Of a stretch of 64,000 nt of DNA, positions 18,853 through 29,212 are shown piece by piece. The notes below the pieces were generated by a model. The model was not told where the DNA came from and ran no database searches. It saw only the letters and a program-made list of their open reading frames with translations. Made by a program: the position numbers and the translations under genes. How positions within the stretch are numbered: the first letter of the stretch is position 1; the number at the start of each line of letters is the position of its first letter. The DNA is from Pseudomonas sp. B21_DOA. GTDB taxonomy: Bacteria > Pseudomonadota > Gammaproteobacteria > Pseudomonadales > Pseudomonadaceae. The stretch covers positions 3,534,001 through 3,598,000 of the forward strand of contig CP086683.1 of NCBI GenBank assembly GCA_030544685.1. The letters run 5' to 3'.

Positions 18853-19127
18853 ACCCGCTGTCGGTGGGCAACTCGCAAAGTGAGCGCACGTTACGCCTGA
18901 GTTGGCCGGACGGGCGTGAATCACTGCTCAAGCATGCCGATCTGCGCCGGCAATGCCCATGCTCGCAATGCCGCGCATTTCGCCTGCGCGGCGTCACGCC
19001 GCTGGTTGATGAGCGCGTGCGCCTGATCGAGGTCAACCCGCAGGGGTATGGCGTGCAACTGGTGTTCAGCGACGGGCATCAACGCGGGATTTACCCGTGG
19101 GCGTACCTGGCGCAACTGGCTTCCTGA
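18849..19127 (+). CDS. DUF971 (GBBH-like N-terminal) protein
   Basis: A 92-residue protein matching the DUF971 family, the small domain also found at the N-terminus of gamma-butyrobetaine hydroxylase and beside some Mrp/ApbC iron-sulfur carriers. Visible marks are LRLSWPDGRESLLKHADLRR, the cysteine cluster CPCSQC and the C-terminal FSDGHQRGIYPWAYL. The cysteines may bind zinc. It is the last gene of the unit that begins with the GntR gene and overlaps the HEAT gene by four bases. Confidence 0.88.
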   Translation: MNPLSVGNSQSERTLRLSWPDGRESLLKHADLRRQCPCSQCRAFRLRGVTPLVDERVRLIEVNPQGYGVQLVFSDGHQRGIYPWAYLAQLAS

Positions 19128-19138
19128 CCTTACCCGAT

Positions 19139-19240
19139 GATCGTTCCCACGCTCCGCGTGGGAATGCAGCCCGTGACGCTCCGCGTCACTGGACGCGGAG
19201 CGTCCCTTGAGGCATTCCCACGCAGAGCGTGGGAACGATC
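19139..19240. repeat. Palindromic repeat of the GTTCCCACGCTC type
   Basis: A 102-bp nested inverted repeat. The outer arms GATCGTTCCCACGCTCCGCG and its complement ending GAGCGTGGGAACGATC enclose an inner pair around GTGACGCTCCGCGTCAC and GACGCGGAGCGTC. This repeat family differs from the REP arms elsewhere in the window. It separates the DUF971 gene from lexA2 and may end transcription. Confidence 0.8.
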
Positions 19241-19311
19241 AGATCGCAGCCTTCGGCAGCTGCCTGCGTCGGCTTGCGCCGACTGGCGGTTCTTGTCAGG
19301 AAATTCCTACA

Positions 19312-19329
19312 GGAGTACAAATGTACTCC
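19312..19329. promoter_or_regulatory. LexA2 operator overlapping the lexA2 start codon
   Basis: An exact 18-bp palindrome, GGAGTACAAATGTACTCC, with the core GTAC-N4-GTAC. Published work on Pseudomonas putida LexA2 describes a GTAC-N4-GTGC site, so this is almost the same motif. It covers the ribosome-binding site (GGAG) and the ATG at 19321, so bound repressor would also mask translation initiation. Confidence 0.8.
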
Positions 19330-19938
19330 ATGACAAACCTGACTCCCCGCCGTACCGCCATTCTGACGTTTATCCGCGATCGCATCGCCGAGCACGGTCA
19401 GCCCCCAAGCCTCGCTGAAATCAGCGAGGCTTTTGGTTTTGCCTCGCGCAGCGTGGCGCGCAAGCATGTGCTGGCGCTCACCGAAGCCGGTTTCATCGAG
19501 GTCAACCCGCATCAGGCCCGGGGCATTCGCCTGGTTGGCCAGCCGCCGCGTCCGGAGCTGCTGGAAATCCCCGTACTCGGTCGCGTGGCCGCCGGCGCAC
19601 CGATTGGCGCCGATGCCGACATCCATAACCGTTTGCTGCTCGATCCGGCGCTGTTCTCGCGTACCCCGGATTACATGCTGCGGGTACAGGGTGACTCGAT
19701 GATCGAAGACGGCATCCTCGACGGCGATCTGGTCGGGGTGCGACGCAATCCCGAGGCGCTCAACGGCCAGATCGTCGTTGCGCGTCTGGACGGTGAAGTC
19801 ACCATCAAACGCTTCGAACGGGTCGGGGATGAAGTGCGCCTTCTGCCGCGCAACCCGGCCTATCAGCCCATCGTTGTGCGTAAGGATCAGGATCTGGCCA
19901 TCGAAGGCGTGTTCTGTGGTCTGGTGAGGCAAGGCTGA
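19321..19938 (+). CDS. lexA2: LexA2 SOS repressor
   Basis: A 205-residue LexA-type repressor. The winged helix is at residues 8-70 (QPPSLAEISEAFGFASRSVA), the self-cleavage site at Ala91-Gly92 (VAAGAP), the catalytic Ser126 in GDSMIEDG and Lys163 in VTIKRF, so autoproteolysis after RecA activation should work. Its recognition helix differs from canonical LexA1, in line with the GTAC-type operator on its own start. It is the first gene of the mutasome operon lexA2-imuA-imuB-dnaE2. An alternative ATG at 19330 would put the operator immediately upstream of the coding region. Confidence 0.95.
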   Translation: MYSMTNLTPRRTAILTFIRDRIAEHGQPPSLAEISEAFGFASRSVARKHVLALTEAGFIEVNPHQARGIRLVGQPPRPELLEIPVLGRVAAGAPIGADADIHNRLLLDPALFSRTPDYMLRVQGDSMIEDGILDGDLVGVRRNPEALNGQIVVARLDGEVTIKRFERVGDEVRLLPRNPAYQPIVVRKDQDLAIEGVFCGLVRQG

Positions 19939-20555
19939 TGGGCGCCGTCGTTGCACTGGATACGCTGTTCAATGGCGGCCAGGTCTGGCGCGGCCGGCCT
20001 GCGCCACCTTCGGCGAGCCCGCAGCCGACCGGGCATGCGGCATTGGACGCGGCCCTGCCCAGCGGCGGCTGGCCGGAAGCGGCGCTGAGCGAAATTCTCT
20101 TGGCCGGCCCCGGTGTCGGCGAGCTGCAGCTGGTCTGGCCAACCCTGGCGCGATTGTCGGCGGCGGGTGAGCGCATCGTGCTGGTGGCGCCGCCGTTCTT
20201 GCCGTACCCACAAGCGTGGGCCAATGCCGGGGTTGATCTGCGCCAGTTGTCGGTGATTCAGGCCAGCGAGCGCGATGCCTTGTGGGCGGCGGAGCAATGC
20301 CTGCGTTCGGGCAGTTGCGGCGCGGTGCTGTGCTGGCCGAACAAGGCCGATGACCGAGCCTTGCGGCGTTTGCAGGTGGCGGCTGAAACCGGCCAGACCC
20401 TGGCCTTTGCCTGGCGCCCGTTGAGCGAAGCGGTCAACCCGTCGCCGGCAGCGTTACGGATTGCCATCGATGCCAAACCGGCGCAGCTACGCGTACTCAA
20501 ATGCCGTGGCGGCCTGGCGCGTGCTACGCCGATTGCCTTTGCCGTGGGGCACTGA
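19938..20555 (+). CDS. imuA: ImuA translesion-synthesis accessory protein
   Basis: A 205-residue ImuA (SulA-like/RecA-like) protein. The segment GHAALDAALPSGGWPEAALS resembles the RecA N-terminal core, and LVWPTLARLSAAGERIVLVA continues it. ImuA works with ImuB and DnaE2 in damage-induced mutagenesis. The start overlaps the lexA2 stop by one base, and imuB follows after five bases. The short, degenerate P-loop region is normal for this family. Confidence 0.92.
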   Translation: MGAVVALDTLFNGGQVWRGRPAPPSASPQPTGHAALDAALPSGGWPEAALSEILLAGPGVGELQLVWPTLARLSAAGERIVLVAPPFLPYPQAWANAGVDLRQLSVIQASERDALWAAEQCLRSGSCGAVLCWPNKADDRALRRLQVAAETGQTLAFAWRPLSEAVNPSPAALRIAIDAKPAQLRVLKCRGGLARATPIAFAVGH

Positions 20556-20560
20556 TTGTC

Positions 20561-21976
20561 ATGCGCTGGGTATGTATCCTGTTTCCGCAATTGGCCCTCG
20601 ACGCCGTACTGCGTCAGCGGCCCGACCCTGAAGAGCCGCTGGTCCTGCTCAGCGGCCCGGCCCAGCGGCGGGTGCTGCAAGCGGTAAATCCGGCGGCACG
20701 CAAACTCGGCCTGCGCCCCGGCATGTCGATGACCGCCGCGCAAGCCATGAGCAAAGGCTTTGCCACCGCCGATTACGAGGTGGCCGAGGTCGAGCACTGG
20801 CAGCAGTTTCTCGCCGCATGGGCCTACCGTTTCAGCGCGCAAGTCAGCGTGCATTACCCGCGTACCGTGGTGTTCGAGATCGAATCGAGCCTGGGCCTGT
20901 TCGGTACCTGGCCGCAATTCGAAGCTCGCCTGCGCCAGGAGTTGAAAGACCTGGGCTTTCGTCACCGCATCGTCGCCGCGCCGAACCCAGTGGCTGCGCG
21001 AGTGCTGGCCAATGCCTACGATGGCTTGGTGGTGCCGGACGGCGAGGCCTTGCAGCATCATCTCGGGCAATTGCCGGTCGACCGCGTCGGGCTGGAGCCG
21101 AATGTCGCCACGGCGTTGTCGCGCATGGGCCTGCGCAATCTCAGTCAGGTGCAAAGCCTGCCACGCCAGGCACTGGCCCGGCGTTTCGAAGCGCAGATGC
21201 TCAAGCACCTCGACACCCTGTTCGGCGCACGCCCTCTGGCGCTGGCGTTCTATCTGCCGCCCGACCGATTCGATATCCGCATCGAACTGAATTACGACGT
21301 GCAGTCCCATCAGGCCTTGTTGTTCCCGTTACGGCGTCTGACCGGCGACCTGTCAGCGTTCCTTTGCGGGCGTGACAGCGGAGTGCAGCGTTTCGATTTG
21401 CTTCTGGAACACGCCGGGCTGCCGGATACGGAGATCAAGGTCGGCCTGCTCAGTGCCGAGCGTGATGCGGCGATGCTCTTTGAGTTGGCACGCGGGCGAC
21501 TGGAACAAATCCAGGTCGAGGCGCCGGTGCGTGGTTTTCGCTTGCGCGCCGAAGACCTGCCGAGTTTCGTTCCGCAGTATCAGGAACTGTTCGACGATCG
21601 CCCGCAGCAAACCTTGCCCTGGGAGCAACTGCGCGAACGCCTGCGCGCACGGTTGGGTGATGACGCTGTGCAAGGGCTGCGCTTTCAGGCCGATCATCGC
21701 CCCGAGTACGCGTGGCAGAACGCTGCCGATAAACAGCTTTGCAGCGGTTTGCCCAACGTCCAGCGGCCGGGCTGGCTGCTCAACGAACCACAAAGCGTGC
21801 CGGAAGGCTCGGCGCGGATTCTGATGGGGCCGGAGCGTATTGAATCCGGCTGGTGGGACGGCGGTGACGTGCGGCGTGATTATTACCTGATCCAGAACCG
21901 CGCCGGTCAGCAAGGCTGGGCCTGGCGCGCCGTGGGTGAGGGCGGTCCGTTGTGGCTGCAGGGCTGGTTCGCATGA
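20561..21976 (+). CDS. imuB: ImuB, catalytically inactive Y-family polymerase homologue
   Basis: A 471-residue Y-family-like protein starting [20 protein letters not shown]. The family polymerase acidic residues at the usual positions (MDMDAFF in DinB) are replaced by [10 protein letters not shown], as in ImuB, which serves as a hub between the beta clamp, ImuA and DnaE2. A possible clamp-binding element lies in the C-terminal half (QTLPWEQL). I chose ATG 20561 since the family begins at that point; upstream residues to 20501 belong to imuA. It ends in ATGA overlap with dnaE2. Confidence 0.93.
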   Translation: MRWVCILFPQLALDAVLRQRPDPEEPLVLLSGPAQRRVLQAVNPAARKLGLRPGMSMTAAQAMSKGFATADYEVAEVEHWQQFLAAWAYRFSAQVSVHYPRTVVFEIESSLGLFGTWPQFEARLRQELKDLGFRHRIVAAPNPVAARVLANAYDGLVVPDGEALQHHLGQLPVDRVGLEPNVATALSRMGLRNLSQVQSLPRQALARRFEAQMLKHLDTLFGARPLALAFYLPPDRFDIRIELNYDVQSHQALLFPLRRLTGDLSAFLCGRDSGVQRFDLLLEHAGLPDTEIKVGLLSAERDAAMLFELARGRLEQIQVEAPVRGFRLRAEDLPSFVPQYQELFDDRPQQTLPWEQLRERLRARLGDDAVQGLRFQADHRPEYAWQNAADKQLCSGLPNVQRPGWLLNEPQSVPEGSARILMGPERIESGWWDGGDVRRDYYLIQNRAGQQGWAWRAVGEGGPLWLQGWFA

Positions 21977-24900
21977 GTGCCGATTACGCCGAACTGCATT
22001 GCCTGTCGAACTTCAGTTTCCAGCGCGGAGCCTCGAGCGCGCTGGAGCTGTTCCAACGGGCGAAAAAGCACGGCTATCAGGCGCTGGCGATCTCCGACGA
22101 ATGTACCCTGGCCGGAATCGTCCGTGCCTGGCAAGCGGCGAAGTCCGTTGAGTTGCCGTTGATCATCGGCAGCGAGATACGCATCGACAACGGCCCGAAA
22201 CTGGTGCTGCTGGTGGAAAACCTTGCTGGTTATCAGGCCTTGTGCGGCTTGATCACCCAGGCCCGGCGCCGAACACAGAAAGGCCAGTATCAAATCCTGC
22301 GTGAAGACTTCGCCGAAGCGCTGCCGGGTTTGCTGGTGTTGTGGGTGCCGGATTCAGTGGATGACCGGGAAGAGGGGCGCTGGCTGAAACAAACCTTCGG
22401 CGACCGCCTGTGGCTCACGGTGCAACTGCATCGCGGGCAGAACGATCAGCAGCGCCTGGCGGCATTATTGGCTCTGGCGGCTGAGTTGCAGATTCCAGCC
22501 GTGGCCAGCGGCGATGTGCACATGCACGCCCGGGGGCGCCGTGCCTTGCAGGACACCATGACCGCGATCCGTCATCACGTCCCCGTGGCCGAAGCGGGTT
22601 TGCGCCTGCATCCCAACGGCGAGCGGCATTTGCGTTGCCTTGATGTGCTGCGCGAATTGTATCCGCCGGCCTTGCTCGAGGAATCGGTCAAACTGGCCCG
22701 ACGTTGCACCTTCGATCTGAGCGAACTGCGCTATCAGTACCCGAAAGAGCTGGTACCTGCTGGTCACAGTGCCAGTTCCTGGTTGCGCCATCTGACCGAG
22801 GAGGGCATTGCCTGGCGCTGGCCGAAAGGGCCTCAGGCCAAGGTGCTCAAGCAGATCGATGACGAGCTGCAATTGATCGCCGAACTCGGCTACGAAAGCT
22901 ACTTCCTCACCGTGCATGACGTGGTGCGCTTTGCCCGCACACAGAAAATCCTCTGTCAGGGCCGTGGTTCGGCAGCCAACTCGGCGGTGTGTTTTGCCTT
23001 GGGCATCACCGAGATCGACCCGGACCGCACCACGCTATTGTTCGAACGCTTCATGTCCAAGGAACGCAATGAGCCGCCGGACATCGATGTTGATTTCGAG
23101 CACGAGCGCCGCGAGGAAGTCCTGCAATACGTGTTCAACCGTTACGGCCGGCGGCGTGCGGCGTTGACGGCGGTGGTCAGCACCTATCACGCCACCGGCG
23201 CCGTGCGCGATGTGGCCAAGGCTCTCGGCCTGCCGCCGGATCAGATCAACGCGCTGGCCGACTGCTGCGGGCGCTGGAGTGATGAAACGCCGCCGCTGGA
23301 ACGCTTGCGCGAAGGTGGCTTCGATCCGGACAGCCCGGTGCTGCGCCGGGTATTGAGCCTGACCGGGCAACTGATCGGCTTCCCCGGCACCTGTCGCAGC
23401 ATCCCGGCGGTTTTGTGATTTCCGAGCAGCCGCTGGACACCTTGGTGCCGGTCGAAAATGCGGCAATGGCCGACCGCACCATCATTCAGTGGGACAAGGA
23501 CGACCTCGATGCGGTCGGCCTGCTCAAGGTGGATATTCTCGCCTTGGGCATGCTCAGTGCGATTCGCCGCTGCTTCGACCTGCTGCGCCGGCATCGTGAT
23601 CTGAACCTGACACTCGCGACAATCCCGCCCGAAGACAAACCGACCTACGAAATGATCAGCCGTGCCGATACGGTCGGGGTGTTCCAGATCGAGTCGCGGG
23701 CGCAGATGTCGATGCTGCCGCGCCTGAAGCCAAAGACCTTCTACGATTTGGTCATCGAAGTGGCGATTGTCCGGCCCGGGCCGATTCAGGGCGGCATGGT
23801 TCATCCATATCTGCGCCGACGTAATAACGAAGAGGCGGAAACCTATCCATCGCCGGCGCTCAAAGTCGTGCTGGAAAGAACCCTGGGCGTGCCGTTGTTC
23901 CAGGAACAGGTCATGCAGATCGCCATCGTCGCTGCCGACTATAGCCCCGGGGAGGCCGATCAGTTGCGCCGTTCCATGGCGGCGTGGAAACGCCATGGCG
24001 GACTGGAGCCGCACAAGGAACGTCTTGCCGCCGGCATGAAAAAGAATGGCTACACGCCGGAATTTGCCGCGCAGATCTTCGAGCAGATCAAGGGGTTCGG
24101 CAGTTACGGCTTCCCCGAATCCCATGCCGCCAGTTTTGCTTTGCTGACCTACGCCAGTTGCTGGCTCAAGTGCCACGAGCCGGCGGCGTTCGCCTGTGCG
24201 CTGATCAATAGTTGGCCGATGGGTTTCTACAGCCCTGACCAGATTCTGCAGGACGCGCGCCGGCACCAGTTACAGATCCGTCCGGTGGACGTGCGCGCCA
24301 GCGACTGGGATTGCAGCCTCGAACCGCTGAGTGCCGGGCAGCCGGCGATTCGCATGGGCCTGCGCATGATCAAGGGTTTTCGCGAAGAAGATGCGCGGCG
24401 CATCGAAGCCGCGCGCCGACACGGAGCCTTTGCCGATGTCGCTGACCTGGGTGAGCGCGCCGCTCTCGACAGTCGTGCGCAGGCCCTGCTGGCTGACTCC
24501 GGCGCTTTGCGCGGTCTGGCCGGGCATCGCCATCGCGCGCGTTGGGAAGTGGCCGGGGTACAGAAACAACTCGGCCTGTTCGCCGGCCTGCCCAACGAGG
24601 AAGAAGTCAAAATCGTCCTGCCCAAACCCAGCGTTGGCGAAGACCTGCACGCTGATTACGCCACGGTGGGGACGACGCTGGGGCCACATCCATTGGCCTT
24701 GTTGCGTGGCGAGTTGCAGGCCCGGCGCTGCCGCAGCTCGCAGGAATTGATGGATATCGAGCATGGCCGGCCGGTCAGCGTGGCCGGCCTGGTCACCGGC
24801 CGACAGCGCCCCGGTACGGCCAGCGGCGTGACGTTCGTGACCCTGGAAGACGAGTTCGGCAACGTCAACGTGGTGGTCTGGCGTGACCTCGCCGAGCGTC

Positions 24901-25049
24901 AGCGACAGGTGCTGGTGGGTTCGCAATTGCTCAAGGTCGACGGCCGCTGGGAGCGCGAAGGCGATGTGCGCCACCTGATCGCCGGGCGCATGAGCGACCT
25001 GAGTCCACTACTCAATGGCATTCACGTGCAGAGCCGGGATTTCCACTGA
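21973..25049 (+). CDS. dnaE2: DnaE2 error-prone DNA polymerase III alpha subunit (frameshifted as read)
   Basis: The damage-induced replicative-type polymerase, 1,025 residues after correction, a normal DnaE2 length. The N-terminal PHP domain starts [20 protein letters not shown]. The polymerase core has the catalytic aspartates in [16 protein letters not shown], plus [17 protein letters not shown]. The C-terminus contains an OB domain ([20 protein letters not shown]). The frame breaks in the four-C run at 23382-23385; one more C gives [20 protein letters not shown], an invariant family segment. If the break were real the operon would make no functional DnaE2. Its ATGA overlap couples it to imuB. 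Confidence 0.92.
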
Positions 25050-25055
25050 TTCCAT

Positions 25056-26083
25056 GTAAGAGTGAGTCTGCTCGCGCAAGCGGTAGGCCAGGCGATGACG
25101 ATGTTGAATGTACCGACGCCTTCGCGAGCAAGCTCGCTCCCACAGGGATTTTGGTTGCGATGAAGATGGTCGATCTGCCCCGTATCAGTGTGGGAGCGAG
25201 CCTGCTCGCGAAAGCGCAGTGTCAGGCAATGACGATGTTGAATGTACCGCCGCCTTCGCGAGCAAGCTCGCTCCCACAGGGATTTTGGTTGCGATGAAGA
25301 TGGTCGATCTGCCCCATATCAGTGTGGCAGCGAGCCTGCTCGCGAAAGCGCAGTGTCAGGCAATGACGATGTTGACTGTGCCAGCGCCTTCGCGAGCAGG
25401 CTCGCTCCCACAGAGATTTTGGTTGCGATGAAGATGGTTGATCGGCCCCGGATCAGTGTGGGAGCGAGCTTGCTCGCGAAAGCGGACTGTCAGGCGATGA
25501 CGATGTTGAATGTACCGCCGCCTTCGCGAGCAAGCTCGCTCCCACAGGGATCTTGGTTGCGATGAAGATGGTCGATCTGCCCCATATCAGTGTGGCAGCG
25601 AGCCTGCTCGCGAAAGCGCAGTGTCAGGCAATGACGATGTTGACTGTGCCAGCGCCTTCGCGAGCAGGCTCGCTCCCACAGAGATTTTGGTTGCGATGAA
25701 GATGGTTGATCGGCCCCGGATCAGTGTGGGAGCGAGCCTGCTCGCGAAAGCGCAGTGTCAGGCAATGACGATGTTGACTGTGCCGCCGCCTTCGCGAGCA
25801 AGCTCGCTCCCACAGGGACTTTGGTTGCTCTGGAAATGGTCGATCTACCCCGTATCAGTGTGGGAGCGAGCCTGCTCGCGAAATCGCAGTGTCAGGCGAT
25901 GACGATGTCGAACGTGCCGACGCCTTCGCGAGCAAGCTCGCTCCCACAGGGGTTTTGGTTGCGATGAAGATGGTTGATCGGCCCCGGATCAGTGTGGGAG
26001 CGAGCTTGCTCGCGAAAGCGGACTGTCAGGCGATGACGTTGTTGACTGTGCCGACGCCTTTGCGAGCAGGCTCGCTCCCACAG
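25056..26083. repeat. Tandem array of about eight REP hairpins, 134-bp period
   Basis: Fills the whole gap between dnaE2 and the next gene. Each unit holds an arm GTGGGAGCGAGCCTGCTCGC, a centre like GTGTCAGGCAATGACGATGT, the facing arm GCGAGCAAGCTCGCTCCCAC, and a linker such as TTTTGGTTGCGATGAAGATG. The linker recurs near 25154, 25288, 25422, 25556, 25690, 25824 and 25958, a 134-base step. A two-unit block (starting near 25311) is repeated almost exactly near 25579, so the array grew partly by duplication of 268-bp dimers. The first left arm and the unit at 25824 are diverged. Short frames inside it are by-products of the repeat. Confidence 0.95.
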
Positions 26084-26238
26084 GTTTTGGCTGCTTATTC
26101 AAAATCGAGATAAATCAAAAGGCTGCACCTTTGGACCGAAGGCAGATATTCTGCGCTTCACACGGGGACGGGAATCCGATCAATCTCCATGGCCAGCCAT
26201 TGCCAGGATGAATTGCCCGACGCCGAAGGAGTGTTCGA

Positions 26239-26928
26239 ATGACCGAAAAGAAACTGGAAACCACGGTCGACCGCGTCTACCAAGGGGTTTACGCGGCGAT
26301 CAGCAAGCGTTCGTTGCGTCCCGGCATGAAGCTGGGCGAGGCCTCGCTGGCCGAGCTGTTCAATGTCAGCCGCACCTCGGTGCGGGCTGCGCTCAAGCAA
26401 TTAGAGGCCGATGGCCTAGTGACGACCGAGCCTAACAAAGGCGCGTCGGTTTCTTTGCCCAGTGACGCAGAGCTGCGTTCGCTGTTCGAAACCCGGCGGC
26501 TGATCGAAATCGGCATCGTCACCGAACTGTGCCGACGCAAGGACACCGTTGCCCTGCAGGACCTGCGCGAGCACTTGCTGCTGGAAGACGCCGCCCATGC
26601 AGCCGGCGACCATGAACGGCTGATCCACTTGCTTGGCGAATTCCACCTCAAACTGGCGCGCAGCCTGAACAATCCGGTGCTGCTCGACTGGTTCCAGAAA
26701 CTGATCTCGCGCGCCTCGCTGTATGCCGCCGCGCTCGACGACGACAGTCACCAGGCCTGCCGCGACGATGAACACCTGCGCCTGCTCGAGTACATCGAGG
26801 CCGGCAATCAGAGCGCCGCGATCGAGCTGACCTGCACGCACCTCAACGGAATCGAGAAAGCGATTCTTGACGTTGCTGCAAAAATGAAAACCGGCTATCA
26901 CCCGCTCAAACACCTCATTGGCGTCTGA
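26239..26928 (+). CDS. GntR/FadR-subfamily regulator (FCD domain)
   Basis: A 229-residue regulator. Residues 8-75 are the winged helix (YAAISKRSLRPGMKLGEASL, LFNVSRTSVRAALKQLEADG, TTEPNKGASVS). The C-terminal all-helical FCD domain follows (LRSLFETRRLIEIGIVTELC and, near the end, DDEHLRLLEYIEAGNQSAAI). The conserved FCD metal-ligand histidines appear to be in EFHLKLARS and CTHLNGIE. It sits alone between the REP array and a kinase gene, so its targets are unknown. Confidence 0.9.
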   Translation: MTEKKLETTVDRVYQGVYAAISKRSLRPGMKLGEASLAELFNVSRTSVRAALKQLEADGLVTTEPNKGASVSLPSDAELRSLFETRRLIEIGIVTELCRRKDTVALQDLREHLLLEDAAHAAGDHERLIHLLGEFHLKLARSLNNPVLLDWFQKLISRASLYAAALDDDSHQACRDDEHLRLLEYIEAGNQSAAIELTCTHLNGIEKAILDVAAKMKTGYHPLKHLIGV

Positions 26929-27062
26929 ATCGGCTCGCGTTGGAAATCGCTGTATCTCCAATGAAACCAATGCGCTTTCAGAGCCTCGAAACACACGGGC
27001 GTCGCGTCGTTGTAGCGTTGCGATAGATCGGAAAACCGCAAAAAAGGACACTGAGTCAGGCG

Positions 27063-29173
27063 ATGCAGTTTTTATCCGAAAGCCACGGCTGTGAGGGCTG
27101 GAAAGGCGAAATGGCCGAACGCATTCGGGCGTTTGACTGGAGCCATACCGAACTGGGTCCGCTCGCCGACTGGCCGGCCAGCCTGTGCAACACCGTGCAA
27201 CTGATGCTGGCTTCGCCGTTGCCGATGGTGATGCTCTGGGGGCACGCCGGTTACATGATCTACAACGACGCCTATTCCGAATTCGCGGGGGCCGCCATCC
27301 CTATCTACTCGGCGTCCCGGTTGAGCTGGGCTGGCCGGAAGTCGCCGAATTCAACCGTCACGTCGTCGACACCTGCCTGGCCGGTGGCACCTTGTCCTAT
27401 CGCAACAAAGAGCTGGTATTGCTGCGCGACGGCGTCCCCGAAGATGTCTGGATGGATTTGTATTACAGCCCGGTGGCCAACGATGAAGGCGTGCCCGGCG
27501 GCGTCATGGCGATGGTCGTCGAGACCACCGAACTGGTGCACTCCGAGCGCCTGCGCCAGGCGGCGGAAGACGCTTATCGCGCCGACAACGAACGCGTGCG
27601 TCTGGCCTTGAATGCCGGCGCACTGCTGGGCTCGTTTGTCTGGGACATCAAGAACAATCGCTTCTCCGCTGACGAACGTTTCGCCCGCACCTTTTCCTAT
27701 CCGCCGGATCAGGACCTGAGCGATCTGCAACAAGAGATCGCCGAATCGCGCATCCATCCCGAGGATCATCGATGGGTGCAGGAGCGGGTTGCCCAATGCG
27801 TGCGCACTGGCGAACCGTACAACGCCGAATACCGCGTGCAGCGTGGCGACGGCCAGTATCTGTGGGTCTTGGCCAGTGGTGCCTGCGAGTTCGATGAAGA
27901 CGGCAAGCCGTTTCGTTTCCCCGGCGTGCTGATCGATATTCATGAGCGCAAGAACGCCGAAGAATCCCTGCTCAAATTCACCCGCAACCTCGAACAGCGC
28001 GTGGCCGCCGAAGTGGATGCGCGACTGGCTGCGGAAGAGCAATTGCGTCAATCGCAGAAACTCGAAGCCATCGGCGGCCTCACCGGCGGCGTCGCCCACG
28101 ACTTCAACAATCTGCTGCAAGTGATCGCCGGCAACCTGCATCTGCTCGCTCGGCATGAGCCGAACAATGCCAACGTACAGCGCCGGGTCGGGGCTTCGCT
28201 GGCGGCGGTCGAACGCGGTGCCAAACTGTCTTCGCAATTGCTCGCCTTTGCCCGGCGGCAACCGCTGTCACCGGCCGTGTGCAACCCCGAGCAGATTTTC
28301 GAAGGCGTCGGCGAACTGCTGCAACGCGCCCTGGGCGAAACCATTCAGATCGACGTGCAACTGCCGCCGCAGCCCTGGCATATCAACGTCGACCGCAACC
28401 AACTGGAAAACGCGATTCTCAATCTGGCCATCAACGCCCGCGACGCGATGAAGGGCGAGGGCGTTATTGGCCTCAGCGCCGCCAACGTCTGCCTGGACAG
28501 CGAATACTGCGCCGGCAAGGGCATCGCGGCCGGTGAGTATGTTCGCGTGGCGGTCAGCGACACCGGCGTGGGCATTGCCCCACAAATGCTGGAACAGGTC
28601 TTCGAACCGTTTTTCACCACCAAGGCCGACGGGCAGGGCACCGGGCTGGGCTTGAGCATGGTCTTCGGCTTCGTCAAGCAGAGTGGCGGCCACGTCGAGA
28701 TCGACAGCAAGCTCGGCGAAGGCACGCGGGTGCAGTTGTATTTCCCGCGCAGCTTGCGCCCGGTCCGCGAAGAGACCGCGAGTATCGGCGAACGCAAGGG
28801 CGGTGGCCACGAAACCATTCTGGTGGTGGAGGACAACGACGCCGTGCGCGCTTCGGCGGTGGAGTTGCTGCGCGAAGAAGGCTATCGAGTGATGACCGCG
28901 TGCAATGGCGACGTCGCCATGCAGATGTTGCTGGAAGGCATCGAGATTGAGCTGATCTTCACCGATGTGGTCATGCCCGGCCTGATCAAGAGTTCGGATC
29001 TGGCCGCATGGGCCAAGGTGCAGACGCCGCCGGTGCCGGTGCTGTTCACCTCCGGGCATACCCGCGACATCATTTCCCGCGACCACCAACTCAGCCCCGA
29101 TACGCATCTGCTTGGCAAACCTTACAGCCCGCAAGCGTTGCTGCAGATGATTTGCGAGGTGCTCGGCACTTGA
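27063..29173 (+). CDS. PAS-containing hybrid sensor histidine kinase (frameshifted as read)
   Basis: A soluble hybrid kinase of about 703 residues after correction. Two PAS-like domains come first (SLCNTVQLMLASPLPMVMLW and, in the second, FVWDIKNNRFSADERFARTF). The kinase core has GGVAHDFNNLLQVIAGNLHL with the phospho-acceptor His, the N box and GTGLGLSMVFGFVKQSGGHV. A C-terminal receiver domain (ILVVEDNDAVRASAVELLRE; acceptor Asp in FTDVVMPG) completes it. The break is in the five-G run at 27287-27291; a sixth G gives FAGGRHPYLLGVPVELGWPE. No DNA-binding partner is adjacent. Confidence 0.85.
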
Positions 29174-29212
29174 GGCCGAGCGCTGCCACTGTTTTCCAAT
29201 CAAGGCAGGTCG

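Noticed and set aside
25056..26083. Possible CRISPR array
   Set aside because: Units are 134 bp, each contains two facing palindromic arms, and the stretches between them are themselves near-identical. There are no unique spacers and no cas genes.
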